A stretch of DNA of 64,000 bases. Origin: an uncultured Draconibacterium sp. Its GTDB lineage: Bacteria > Bacteroidota > Bacteroidia > Bacteroidales > Prolixibacteraceae. The notes under the pieces were generated by a model. That model worked only from the letters and a program-made list of their open reading frames with translations, was not told the origin of the DNA and made no database searches. The stretch is from positions 248,001 through 312,000 of the forward strand of contig NZ_CAJXYQ010000004.1 in the NCBI RefSeq assembly GCF_913063105.1. Direction: 5' to 3'. The translations under genes and the position numbers were made by a program. Shown here one piece after another: positions 9,022-18,117 of this stretch (its first letter is position 1; each line of letters opens with the position of its first letter).

Positions 9022-9447
9022 TTACTGTTTTGCCCACCATAAAGGAGTAGTTACTAAATCTTCTCTACCCAAAAATTGTAATGCCTGATCATAGCTGTCA
9101 GGATTAGTGTTCTGTAATGAAATTGGACCACGTAATCGATGTGGAAAAAACTCTCGTTTGCTAATGAGTAAACCAGTCGGCGTTGCTCCAGGCAAATTTG
9201 GCAGAATATTTTCTACAGCAGGATTAACAAAGAAAGGTAACCCCAGCCTTCTATGATCATTCCATGCCTCAAGCGGTTGCCTTGGGCTGTTAGCAATATA
9301 CTTTTGAGTAATTATCTTTGATAAAACATCGTTATTGGTTGCTGCTCCAAAATTCTCCGAAAATACGTTAGTAACGTTTCCTGTGGTTTTATCATAAATA
9401 TGGTAATTATTAATTGAATAGCTTAAAGCTTGGTCTGTATGATCAAT
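9022..9447 (-). pseudogene. SusD/RagB family C-terminal remnant, no start codon
   Basis: Reading the minus strand from 9447 to the TAA at 9022-9024 gives about 141 open codons with no start. The translation includes QKYIANSPRQPLEAWNDHRR and then REFFPHRLRG and TTPLWWAKQ at the end. These align by eye with the C-terminus of the intact neighbouring SusD (QKFAHLNVLNYWEIWSETRR, ERFYYP, DTPVWWTG). It is therefore the last quarter of a second, divergent SusD-like lipoprotein whose N-terminal part is gone. The frame is still open and its terminator is intact, so the loss looks fairly recent or the piece is conserved by chance. No susC partner is left. It has no ATG and is short, so automated calling is likely to miss it. 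Confidence 0.8.
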
Positions 9448-9615
9448 TTACGAATATTGCTCTTTAAAGATGTATGAAACGAACATGAATTTTCCTCATT
9501 CTAAATTCACAAAAAAGAATGATTAAAATTTATGTGAGTTCCTGTCCCGATGTATCGGGATTTTGAACATTCAGAAATCGAAAAATTTTAAACAGATGAA
9601 ATGACAGAAACAAAA
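9448..9615. other. Non-coding stretch upstream of the SusD remnant breakpoint
   Basis: No gene is seen. It starts at the point where the SusD homology stops and contains a perfect palindrome, TCCCGATGTATCGGGA at 9545-9560. Short GC-rich palindromes of this type recur in many Bacteroidota intergenic regions. Whether it relates to the deletion that truncated the SusD gene cannot be told from one copy. Confidence 0.5.
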
Positions 9616-9660
9616 AAAACCGTTGATTATAAAAATCAACGGTTTTAATCTAACCAAATT
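9611..9660 (-). terminator. Stem-loop plus conserved box, copy 3, after intact SusD
   Basis: AAAACCGTTGATT at 9616-9628 pairs perfectly with AATCAACGGTTTT at 9634-9646. A run of eight T follows on the minus strand. The box AATCTAACCAAATT separates it from the SusD stop. It is the expected terminator of the ROK-SusC-SusD transcript. Confidence 0.85.
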
Positions 9661-9678
9661 TATCTATGAAAAAGATCA

Positions 9679-11412
9679 CTATTTTGTACGACCTGTCCAC
9701 CAAACAGGTGTATCGTGATTATTCTTATGAGCCACTTCCTGGAAATTATCAGGGTTAGTAGTTTCTTCGCTCGATGGGTAATAGAATCTTTCCATCCACA
9801 CCCATTTTTGCGAAACCGGGGCCAATATGCCATATTCTTTTTGCAGGCGCCTGGTTTCACTCCAAATTTCCCAGTAGTTAAGTACATTCAGGTGAGCGAA
9901 TTTCTGGTAAAAAATCTCTTTAATTTTTTCATCATTGCTCATTCCTGTAAAGCTTGCGGCTTTTCCGTCTAAAAATGCGTCGGCAACTGGTTGAGCTGCA
10001 TACGATCCATCCATAATATTTGCGGGGATAGCCGGGTTTGTTGTTACATCAAACGTATTTGATTTGTTCACCTGGTAATACCAGTTGATTGACTCTTCAA
10101 TTGCTTTACGGTATGCTTCAACCGGATTAATACCCGTTGCAGATTCAGGAAAGCGAACGGCAGCTTCAGCAAGCAGCAAATGTGTTTCTGATGGTGTGAA
10201 GGCCGGATATTCCATATCAAAATTATAGTAGGTAATCTTGTTATAGAATGAGAAGTAAGGCTCCAGATGGTCGTCATAAACCCAATCTTTTGCTCCGTTA
10301 ATTCGGTCTTGTTCGTATCCCAATGCTCCCATATCGGCCTCAATATTTGGAAACTGATCTGCTCCCCAAATGTCAACACCAACATAATCGCCCCATTGAT
10401 TCGGCTGAAATACGGTATATAACCTTGGGTCGATTTGGTCTTCAGGCGTTGTTGGTCCTTCGTATCCAAAAATATCGCGAACCATAAAACGTGGAGCATG
10501 GAAATTATACCACATCTCTTTCATTGCACGTGGCCAGTACCACTCCATAACGTGCGCATAATCTTTTTCGGCCATACCAATAAAGTCATCGGCTTCTGAC
10601 ACTACCGGCAGGTTATTTTTAACAATGTCGGCTATTACTTCCCTGGCTTTATCAGGGGCTACAACCGAGATGCGCATGGCCATTCTTAAACGCATTGAGT
10701 TGGCAAACTTACGCCATTTAAGCACATCGCCATTGTTTAAGATATCATGTACCCTAAATTTTTCGTGCGCCAACGAGTTGTTTAACTCAAAACCATTCAA
10801 CGCATTATCAATTTCTTTTAGCTCATCTAAAAGCGACATATAAATTGACTCCTGAGTATCGTACTTGGCCCAGAATTTTTTCTCGTAAGCGCCGTTCGCT
10901 TCGGTGTAAGGCACATCGTCGTAAATATCAGTTAACCGTTGAAACATATATGCTTTCACCACATTAATGCAGTGTACATATATTTCGTAATTCGGCTTTT
11001 CTTCTTCTGATAAGCCATTCAACATCAGGTTTAGTACCGGGATGTTTTTGTTAAAATCAACGTAAGTTTTATTAAACTGAGTATTACGCAAGGTAGCACC
11101 CGACCAGCCGGTCCAGGCTGTTACACTGTTATCCGGAACATTGTTGTAATAAGCATACGGGAAAGTTCCCAGGCCTAAAACACGGTTGAACGCACGTGCC
11201 TGATGATAGCCAGGTCCATACTCCAGACGAAACAGTTCGGTTGGTTGCAATGCCCCGGTAAATAGCATTTCAAAACTAGGTTCGGTTTGCCTTTCCGGAT
11301 CGTAGAACTGGTCTTCCAACTCGCTCTGACATGATGAAAAGGTCAGTAACAGTGAGACAAAAACAATTACTCCTGTCTTTATATTTAATATGTTTTTATA
11401 TGGAATCTTCAT
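9679..11412 (-). CDS. SusD/RagB-family glycan-binding lipoprotein (SusD-like_2 type)
   Basis: The 577-residue protein has a lipoprotein signal (Cys28 in TFSSC) and the helical TPR-like architecture of the SusD superfamily. It resembles the SusD-like_2 subgroup: an N-terminal ALQPTELFR region, a central WRKFANSMRLRMAMRIS segment and the C-terminal DTPVWWTG. SusD-like proteins sit on the cell surface as the lid of the SusC transporter and help capture the glycan. It follows the SusC gene by 12 bp and ends in a strong terminator. A divergent, truncated paralogue lies directly downstream. The substrate cannot be read from the sequence; neighbouring GH109 and sulfatase genes suggest a sulfated amino-sugar glycan. 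Confidence 0.95.
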   Translation of the reverse strand: MKIPYKNILNIKTGVIVFVSLLLTFSSCQSELEDQFYDPERQTEPSFEMLFTGALQPTELFRLEYGPGYHQARAFNRVLGLGTFPYAYYNNVPDNSVTAWTGWSGATLRNTQFNKTYVDFNKNIPVLNLMLNGLSEEEKPNYEIYVHCINVVKAYMFQRLTDIYDDVPYTEANGAYEKKFWAKYDTQESIYMSLLDELKEIDNALNGFELNNSLAHEKFRVHDILNNGDVLKWRKFANSMRLRMAMRISVVAPDKAREVIADIVKNNLPVVSEADDFIGMAEKDYAHVMEWYWPRAMKEMWYNFHAPRFMVRDIFGYEGPTTPEDQIDPRLYTVFQPNQWGDYVGVDIWGADQFPNIEADMGALGYEQDRINGAKDWVYDDHLEPYFSFYNKITYYNFDMEYPAFTPSETHLLLAEAAVRFPESATGINPVEAYRKAIEESINWYYQVNKSNTFDVTTNPAIPANIMDGSYAAQPVADAFLDGKAASFTGMSNDEKIKEIFYQKFAHLNVLNYWEIWSETRRLQKEYGILAPVSQKWVWMERFYYPSSEETTNPDNFQEVAHKNNHDTPVWWTGRTK

Positions 11413-11424
11413 GATTGATAAGTA

Positions 11425-14400
11425 TTAAAATCCAAGTTTAATTTCACATCCAAAGCTTCTCACACCGGGCATACCTGAATACTCGGTAAATTCATTTGTT
11501 CCTGCATATGATTCAGGAGTTACGTTTGGCGCATCTTTATAAATGTAAGCAATGTTGTTACCAAATACAGAAATACGGGCACGGTTAAAGAAAGTATTGT
11601 TAATCCAACGTTTTGGAAGTTCGTAACCGAGTGTAATTCTACGTAATGCTACGTAATCACTTTTATAAATGGCGTCTTCGGTAATATCCATATAACCCTG
11701 CCAGTACGTTCTTTCGTAGTACTCCTGCGCGGCAATTAGCGTATTGTTCTCCGATCCATCTTCTTTAACACCCGGAAGAATTACACCATCATGCAGAATG
11801 AAATCGTATTTTGAATCGGAAGGTGCTGCTGCGGAATGCGACTCAAGCAGTATTTTTTGATTATCAGTATTTACATAATATGGCAAACCACCACGGGCTT
11901 CATCGCGATACTTTAACGATTCTTTACCTGTTCCGTTTCCTTTCAGGTACATATTGGTTTGCGAAATAAGAGTTCCACCAAACTGAAAATCGAAATCAAA
12001 ATCGAGGTAAATACTTTTGTACGAAAGACTGTTGTTTAATCCACCGGTTAGATCAGGAATTTGTTTTCCAACCTTCACCTGCTGCTCGGTATCGAACTGG
12101 TAAACACCATTTGAACCTACAACAAGATTACCATTCTCATCGCGTTTCCAGGGATTAATGAAAAACTCGCCATACTCGCCACCAACGCGGGCTTCCATGC
12201 TGGCTCCGGTAACACCCCACAAAGGCAATACATCAACACCGTCAGAAAGTTCTTTAATTTCGGTATTGTATTTTGCCAGGTTTAAAGTGGTGTTCCAGTT
12301 AAAATTACGCCCCATTACCGGCTTTCCGGTAAGCTGCAACTCTACACCGCTGTTTTGAACATCGCCGGCATTTACTTTAATTTTATTTACACCCGATGAT
12401 TTTGGCACATCCAATGCAATAATTTGGTCGTAAATATTGGCTTGAAACCACGAGAAATCAACTCCCAATCGGTTTCCCTGGAAGAAATTCATTTCAAAAC
12501 CAAATTCAAATTCACGCTTACGTTCCGGCTTCAGGTTTTCCGGTGGCAATTTTCCTTCTGCAATTCCCGTTTCAAAATCGGCAGGAGGCATATCGCTTGA
12601 TGCAGTAGCATAAGCTATACCACCATAACTGTTTACATTAAATGCCAGGTTACCAAAATAAATTGGGCCCGGACGACCAACATCGGCAAACGATGCACGT
12701 GCTTTGGCGTACTGAATTACCTCGGGTAAATCGAGCGTTTCACTTGCAATCCACGACAAACTTGCACCGGGATAGAAATAACTGTTATTTTGCGGCGGCA
12801 ATATCGACGACCAGTCGTTACGCCCTTGTATTTCAAGGAATAACTGATCTTTGTAGGCCAATTGTGCCGATGCAAGCACACCGTATAGAACACTTGATCT
12901 GCGTGATCCTGAACCTTCTGATTTTACATCTTTACTACTATTTGATAGCGAGAACCAGTTTTCCACAAGGAAATCCTGAGTTAAAGACTTCACGTAACGA
13001 TCACTAAAATCTTCGTATACAAAGCCAATTAAACCACTGATATTTAAATCGTCGTTGATTTTTTTATCGAAATTCAAATAAGCATTGTTATAAAAGTTAA
13101 AGATGTTACGCTCTTCAACCGAGTAATACCCTTGCTGCGAGTTTTCGCTAAGCGGACGTGTAACTTTTTTCTTTACTTCGTTTAGTTTTCTGGTCATATC
13201 AAAACCAGAACGCAAGGTAAGCGACAGCCAGTCGGTAAAATCAATATTCAGGTTAACCGACTGAATTAAGTGATGACGGGTTTCATCAAAATCGTTTTGT
13301 GTTTGATTCCAGAAATAACTGCTTCCCAACTTACCTACCAGGCTTCCGGCAGCCTCGCTTCTTTCTTTATCTCTGAAATACCAGTATACACCTGTATCAT
13401 CAACAATATTATCTTTCCATAGCTGGGTTTTCATATCGCGGTTTACACCATAGGTAACCAAACCGTCTTGCATTCTGAAAGGAGCATTGTGGTTAAACGT
13501 GTAATAATAGTTACTGATGTAATTTACCGAAATATTTTTCGAGATATCCAGGCTTCCGTTAAAACTAAATATGTGGTTATCCTGATCGGCACCAATTACC
13601 GTGCTGGTAAATTTTTTGTTGGTGTATCCAAAACGTACATTTCCCATGTCGCCGGCATTCGACAGGGCAAAACCATTGGTTCTTAAGTGTCCAGTTTGAA
13701 ATAATTCTTTAAAGTTGTCTTCCTGAGGACTGTATTCTCTCATTTGTCCATCCCACCAAAGAATTTCGCGTCCGTCCATGCGCGGGCCAAAACCTGCTGC
13801 ACCACCCGATCCGTAGTAAACCGGAGTTTTAACGCCGTTAACATCTTTATACCTGAATCCGTTAGCATCGGTATCTTCAGCATTTGGCAATGCGGCACCA
13901 ATACTCGAACCGGTACCAAACTCATCTTGCAACTCGGGGTAGTAGGCCACCTTATCCCAGGTAAAGCTTGAATTCACTTCAACACCTAAACCCTTTTTCT
14001 TGGTACCTGATTTAGTTGTGATTAATACCACACCGTTTGCACCTGCATAACCATATAAAACCGAAGCTTTTGCACCTTTCAGAATCTCTATAGATTCGAT
14101 GTCTTCAGCATTTATATCGTTAATACCTGTACCCTTGTCACGACCATCTCTGTCGTTGCGGTTCATTCCGGTGTTTTCGTCGAAAATAGGAATACCATCA
14201 ACCACAAACAAAGGCCTGGTTGATGATGATGAAGTTAACGATACCGAGTTACGGATGTTAATAATCATACCACCAGTAGGGCCGTTTGCCGTGCTCGAGA
14301 TACGAACACCTGCTGCCTTTCCGTAGAGCGATGTTAAGGGGTTAACCGGCACACCACTTTTTACCAGGTCGTCAGCCTTAATCGAACTCATTGAATAACC

Positions 14401-14748
14401 AAGCGCTTTTTTTTCGCGCTTGATACCCAACGCTGTTACAACTACCTCGTCGATTCCTACTGCGTCGGTAAGCAGTGTTATATCAACTGAAGGTCGGTTA
14501 TTCACTTCTTCTTCCAATGTTTTCATTCCAACAAAAGAAAAAACCAAAACCGCGTCTCCCGGAACCTTAATAGTGTAATTACCATCAACATCGGTAATTG
14601 TACCATTATTTGTTCCTTTCTGAACTATTGAGACACCGGGTATTCCAATGCCTTCCTCATCGATAACCGTCCCGGTTACCGATTGTTGTGCTATTGCACT
14701 ACCAAGTAACGCAAAGCACATACCTAAAACCAGAAAAATCTTTCGCAT
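11425..14748 (-). CDS. SusC/RagA-family TonB-linked outer-membrane transporter
   Basis: The 1107-residue protein has a signal peptide (1-20), a CarboxypepD_reg-like domain (about 22-95: SVTGTVIDEEGIGIPGVS, then FVGMKT), the SusC hallmark GIDEVVVTALGIKREKK at the start of the plug, a plug domain with GAKASVLYGYAGANGVVLI, and a long 22-strand barrel ending in CEIKLGF. Length is normal for the family. It imports oligosaccharides with energy from TonB, capped by the SusD partner just downstream. There is no N-terminal STN domain, so it probably does not signal directly to an anti-sigma factor; control is more likely through the ROK regulator 39 bp upstream. Confidence 0.96.
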   Translation of the reverse strand: MRKIFLVLGMCFALLGSAIAQQSVTGTVIDEEGIGIPGVSIVQKGTNNGTITDVDGNYTIKVPGDAVLVFSFVGMKTLEEEVNNRPSVDITLLTDAVGIDEVVVTALGIKREKKALGYSMSSIKADDLVKSGVPVNPLTSLYGKAAGVRISSTANGPTGGMIINIRNSVSLTSSSSTRPLFVVDGIPIFDENTGMNRNDRDGRDKGTGINDINAEDIESIEILKGAKASVLYGYAGANGVVLITTKSGTKKKGLGVEVNSSFTWDKVAYYPELQDEFGTGSSIGAALPNAEDTDANGFRYKDVNGVKTPVYYGSGGAAGFGPRMDGREILWWDGQMREYSPQEDNFKELFQTGHLRTNGFALSNAGDMGNVRFGYTNKKFTSTVIGADQDNHIFSFNGSLDISKNISVNYISNYYYTFNHNAPFRMQDGLVTYGVNRDMKTQLWKDNIVDDTGVYWYFRDKERSEAAGSLVGKLGSSYFWNQTQNDFDETRHHLIQSVNLNIDFTDWLSLTLRSGFDMTRKLNEVKKKVTRPLSENSQQGYYSVEERNIFNFYNNAYLNFDKKINDDLNISGLIGFVYEDFSDRYVKSLTQDFLVENWFSLSNSSKDVKSEGSGSRRSSVLYGVLASAQLAYKDQLFLEIQGRNDWSSILPPQNNSYFYPGASLSWIASETLDLPEVIQYAKARASFADVGRPGPIYFGNLAFNVNSYGGIAYATASSDMPPADFETGIAEGKLPPENLKPERKREFEFGFEMNFFQGNRLGVDFSWFQANIYDQIIALDVPKSSGVNKIKVNAGDVQNSGVELQLTGKPVMGRNFNWNTTLNLAKYNTEIKELSDGVDVLPLWGVTGASMEARVGGEYGEFFINPWKRDENGNLVVGSNGVYQFDTEQQVKVGKQIPDLTGGLNNSLSYKSIYLDFDFDFQFGGTLISQTNMYLKGNGTGKESLKYRDEARGGLPYYVNTDNQKILLESHSAAAPSDSKYDFILHDGVILPGVKEDGSENNTLIAAQEYYERTYWQGYMDITEDAIYKSDYVALRRITLGYELPKRWINNTFFNRARISVFGNNIAYIYKDAPNVTPESYAGTNEFTEYSGMPGVRSFGCEIKLGF

Positions 14749-14787
14749 AGATTTTAATTTAAATGATTTTTAATAGATTGTACTAGA

Positions 14788-16014
14788 TTAATTATTCATC
14801 TCACTAAATAATTTTTGAAATAATTTTGCTGTAATCCCCAATAATCCTGAATGCCGCCAGTTATTGGAAATTACTATTTTAGTATTACCAGAAATTTGCT
14901 CCAGACAGTACTGATTTATCGATTGCTGAATGGGCGTTAAAACATATTGATTGGCCTCTGAAACCAATCCTCCCAAAACGATAATGTCCGGATTTAATAA
15001 CTGGATAGTATTTGACAATGCTTTTCCGAGTGCCTGACCAACACTATTAAGCAATGAAATGGAAAATTCGTCACCCATCTTTGCTGCTGATATGATATCC
15101 TGCACCCGAATATCATCGGTGCAGTGTTTAAACTTATGAGTAAGTTGCGAGATGCGGTTAGTATTTACAGCCTCGATGGCTTTTTTTATTATTACATAAG
15201 CTGAAATTTCGGTTTCCAGGCAGCCTCTTTTTCCGCAGATACACAAATCGCCATCATCAACAAATTTGATATGCGATAATTCGCCGGCAAAACCACTTCC
15301 CCCGTTATAAAGTTTGCCGTTTAAAACCATACCTAAACCTACACCCCAGTTCCAGTTTATAATCATGGCATTTTGGTAACCTTTGGCTTCACCAAAAACA
15401 AATTCACCGTAGGCTTCCATTCGGGCGTCATTATTTATATAAACTAATTTCCCGAATTTTTCCTTTAATCGTTCGCCAATATTCTGGTAGGCTTCTTCTT
15501 TAATGGTAAAATTTATTCCGGCAGCACTGTCTACCAAACCCGGCATAGCCATACCCACACCATATACGCTGCTGTATCGGATATAATTTTCTGATAGAAT
15601 TTGGCGGGCCGTATTGTAAACCTTATCAACCAGTTCCTTGTCGTCAATTGAAGTAGTAATAAGCTCAACCGGAGCAACTAACTGATTATGTGAATCGTAA
15701 ACAGCTACCTTGCCTTTAAATCTGCCCAGCTCAATTGAAATTACAAAAATGCTGCTGTTATTTAATCCAAACAAAGTAGGCCGACGTCCACCTTTTGATT
15801 CTCCACTTCCTTTAACCTCTACAAGTTTCAGTTGCGTTAAATCCTTTAACAAAGCAAGTGCTGTAGGCAAACTTACACCAATACTTTTGGCAATAAATGT
15901 GGCTGATAAGGTATCGTGCCGGTACAAAAGATCTAAAATCCTTTTTCGTCTTCGATACTTCTTAAGCTCATTTCCGGAAAGTGTAGTATTCTCGATATCC
16001 TCTAAAAGAACCAT
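14788..16014 (-). CDS. ROK-family transcriptional regulator (NagC/XylR type)
   Basis: The 408-residue protein has an N-terminal winged helix (about 20-90: LSATFIAKSIGVSLPTALAL and then GGRRPTLFGLN) followed by a ROK sugar-kinase fold. The ROK zinc site is present as CICGKRGCLE, and the sugar-site glycines as GWGVGLGM-like NWGVGLGM. NagC/XylR-type regulators repress sugar genes until a sugar or sugar phosphate binds. Here it is first in the row ROK-SusC-SusD on the minus strand and faces the divergent sulfatase across a 303-bp AT-rich gap, so it is the likely local repressor of the whole locus. The ligand is unknown; N-acetylhexosamine would fit the neighbours. Confidence 0.9.
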   Translation of the reverse strand: MVLLEDIENTTLSGNELKKYRRRKRILDLLYRHDTLSATFIAKSIGVSLPTALALLKDLTQLKLVEVKGSGESKGGRRPTLFGLNNSSIFVISIELGRFKGKVAVYDSHNQLVAPVELITTSIDDKELVDKVYNTARQILSENYIRYSSVYGVGMAMPGLVDSAAGINFTIKEEAYQNIGERLKEKFGKLVYINNDARMEAYGEFVFGEAKGYQNAMIINWNWGVGLGMVLNGKLYNGGSGFAGELSHIKFVDDGDLCICGKRGCLETEISAYVIIKKAIEAVNTNRISQLTHKFKHCTDDIRVQDIISAAKMGDEFSISLLNSVGQALGKALSNTIQLLNPDIIVLGGLVSEANQYVLTPIQQSINQYCLEQISGNTKIVISNNWRHSGLLGITAKLFQKLFSEMNN

Positions 16015-16317
16015 ATAAGACAGTTTGGCTAATAAATTCGATGCAATTTAAATATTATTTTATAAATAATTAAACTATTAGTTAATTTTTTTAATAAGTA
16101 TTTTTTATTAATCAATTTTATTTTGCTAAACCCATACTAAATAAAGTATTAATGTAAAACATACAATAACTCCATACATTTTTGAAGTAAAAACTTTTAA
16201 GAAAGAAGAAACACCAAAACGAAAGTCAGAAGTAGTTATGATCAGCGGTTAAATAGCCTCAGATTTTTTCACTAATATTGTAAACACCTATTATTAACTA
16301 TAATCTAAAAATTCAAG
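16015..16317. promoter_or_regulatory. Divergent control region between ROK regulator and sulfatase
   Basis: This 303-bp, very AT-rich gap must hold the promoters of both transcripts. An imperfect inverted repeat (ATTAAACTA and TAGTTAAT, 16069-16086) is a possible ROK operator. TAATATTG at 16273-16280 is one base off the Bacteroidota -7 element TAnnTTTG and could serve the sulfatase. Neither is strong enough to be certain. No gene or RNA is seen. Confidence 0.4.
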
Positions 16318-17928
16318 ATGATCAAAAAAATTCAACTTCTTTGCAAACTTATTATCCTTTGCATTTTCTTTTCTTCATGTGGAAATTTATCGAAAACAGA
16401 TTCGGACAAGCCCAACATTTTATTTATTATGAGCGACGACCATGCGTACCAGGCGATTAGTGCGTATGGCTGCGGGCTTAACGAAACTCCAAACATCGAC
16501 CGAATTGCTGATGAAGGTGCATTATTTACAAGGGCTTGTGTAACGAACTCAATTTGCGCACCAAGCCGTGCAGTACTTTTAACCGGAAAGCACAGTTTTA
16601 TTAATGGAAAAGTGGACAACGTGCAACCTTTTGACTGGAACCAACCAAATTTCCCGAAACTAATGCAGGCCAATGGCTACCAAACAGCCATGATTGGAAA
16701 AATTCACCTTGATGGAGAACCTCAGGGTTTTGATTTTTCGATGGTACTGCGCGGACAAGGACATTATTACAACCCTGAATTTATGGTAAATGGCAGTGGC
16801 AAATGGGAGCAGATTGAAGGTTATTGTACCGATATTATTACCGACAGCATGCTTGATTGGTTAAAAAACAAACGCGACCCCAATAAACCATTTTGCGCAC
16901 TTTACCATCAAAAAGCCCCACACCGCAACTGGAAACCGGCACAAGAGTACTTGAATCTGTATGACAATAAGACCTTCGATCCACCGGCAAATTATTTTGA
17001 TGATTACGAAGGCAGAGGAAGCGCCGCCAAAGAACAGGAAATGCAAATTGACGGGCATGCCCGATGGGGGCACGACTTTAAACTATTAATCGATCCGGAT
17101 GGGAATCCTACCGGTTTTGAAAATGAATTAAAGCGTTTTAACGAACAGCAACGAAAGGACTGGCTGGCAGCTTATACGCCAAAGAATGACGCCATGAAAG
17201 CTCAGCAGCTGGAAGGCAAAGAACTTGGAAAATGGAAGTTTAACCGTTACATTAAAGACTACTTGCGTACCATAAAATCGGTTGACGATGGCGTTGGTGA
17301 AGTACTCGATTACCTGAAAGAAGCGGGTTTGGAAGAAAATACGATAGTTGTTTATACTTCTGACCAGGGATTTTACCTTGGTGAGCATGGCTGGTTTGAT
17401 AAACGTTTTATGTACGAGGAATCATTTCGAACGCCTTTATTGGTGCGCTTTCCAAAAGAGATTCAGCCGGGAACAAAAATCAACAAATTGGTTCAGAATC
17501 TGGATTTTGCCCCTACTTTTCTTGATTATGCCGGAATTACAGCACCTGAGGAAATGCAGGGAGAATCGTTTAGAGACCTGGTTAGCGGCAAAAACTCAGA
17601 GTGGCGCGATGCAGTCTATTATACCTACTACGAATACCCATCGGTGCACATGGTAAAAAGGCATTATGGCGTAGCCACCGAACGCTACAAACTGATGCAT
17701 TTTTATTACGATATTGACGAATGGGAAATGTACGATTTGGAAACCGATCCCAGCGAGATGAAGAACATTTATAATGATCCGGCTTATGCCCAGGTGCAAA
17801 AAGATCTTCACACAAAACTTCAGGAATTAAGAAGTTATTACGGCGACAGCGATGAAAACGACCAACGGTTTTTAAAAGCTTATCTCGACCACCAGGAAAA
17901 ATTAAGAAAAAAAAGAGCAGCTCAATAG
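16318..17928 (+). CDS. S1-family sulfatase lipoprotein, possible GlcNAc-6-sulfatase
   Basis: The 536-residue protein has a lipoprotein signal (Cys21 in FFSSC) and the full sulfatase fold. Cys80 in SICAPSRAVLLTGK is the C-x-P-S-R residue that must be converted to formylglycine by a maturase (not in this window). Metal-binding residues are expected in SDDH (39-42) and YTSDQGF. The C-terminal DUF4976-like part follows (YKLMHFYYDIDEWEMYDLE). The sequence resembles the N-acetylglucosamine-6-O-sulfatase group (S1_11, as in Bacteroides BT4656); this is recall and not tested. It removes sulfate from glycans in the periplasm or at the surface. It is divergent from ROK-SusC-SusD and ends in a terminator. 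Confidence 0.9.
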   Translation: MIKKIQLLCKLIILCIFFSSCGNLSKTDSDKPNILFIMSDDHAYQAISAYGCGLNETPNIDRIADEGALFTRACVTNSICAPSRAVLLTGKHSFINGKVDNVQPFDWNQPNFPKLMQANGYQTAMIGKIHLDGEPQGFDFSMVLRGQGHYYNPEFMVNGSGKWEQIEGYCTDIITDSMLDWLKNKRDPNKPFCALYHQKAPHRNWKPAQEYLNLYDNKTFDPPANYFDDYEGRGSAAKEQEMQIDGHARWGHDFKLLIDPDGNPTGFENELKRFNEQQRKDWLAAYTPKNDAMKAQQLEGKELGKWKFNRYIKDYLRTIKSVDDGVGEVLDYLKEAGLEENTIVVYTSDQGFYLGEHGWFDKRFMYEESFRTPLLVRFPKEIQPGTKINKLVQNLDFAPTFLDYAGITAPEEMQGESFRDLVSGKNSEWRDAVYYTYYEYPSVHMVKRHYGVATERYKLMHFYYDIDEWEMYDLETDPSEMKNIYNDPAYAQVQKDLHTKLQELRSYYGDSDENDQRFLKAYLDHQEKLRKKRAAQ

Positions 17929-17961
17929 TAAACAAACTCATATAAAATAGAAATCAACAGG

Positions 17962-17996
17962 AAAACCACCTGCCCACCTGGCAAGTGGTTTTTTAT
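17962..17996 (+). terminator. Rho-independent terminator after the sulfatase gene
   Basis: AAAACCACCTGCC at 17962-17974 pairs with GGCAAGTGGTTTT ending at 17992 with one mismatch, followed by TT and an AT-rich run. It lies 34 bp past the stop. Confidence 0.75.
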
Positions 17997-18117
17997 TTAC
18001 GGCCAGTACTGTTTAACGTAAATTAACAGAAAGAATTAAAAATTATGAATAATAAAATTGTTACATTCAAAACACCTAATTATAAAGAGGGTTCAATTTT
18101 TTATCGAAAGCGAAAAA

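Noticed and set aside
9666..9760. Plus-strand mini-frame after the third box, starting MKKITILYDL
   Set aside because: About 30 codons, antisense to the end of SusD. It was considered as the start of a lost SusC-like gene because a box precedes it, but there is no continuation.
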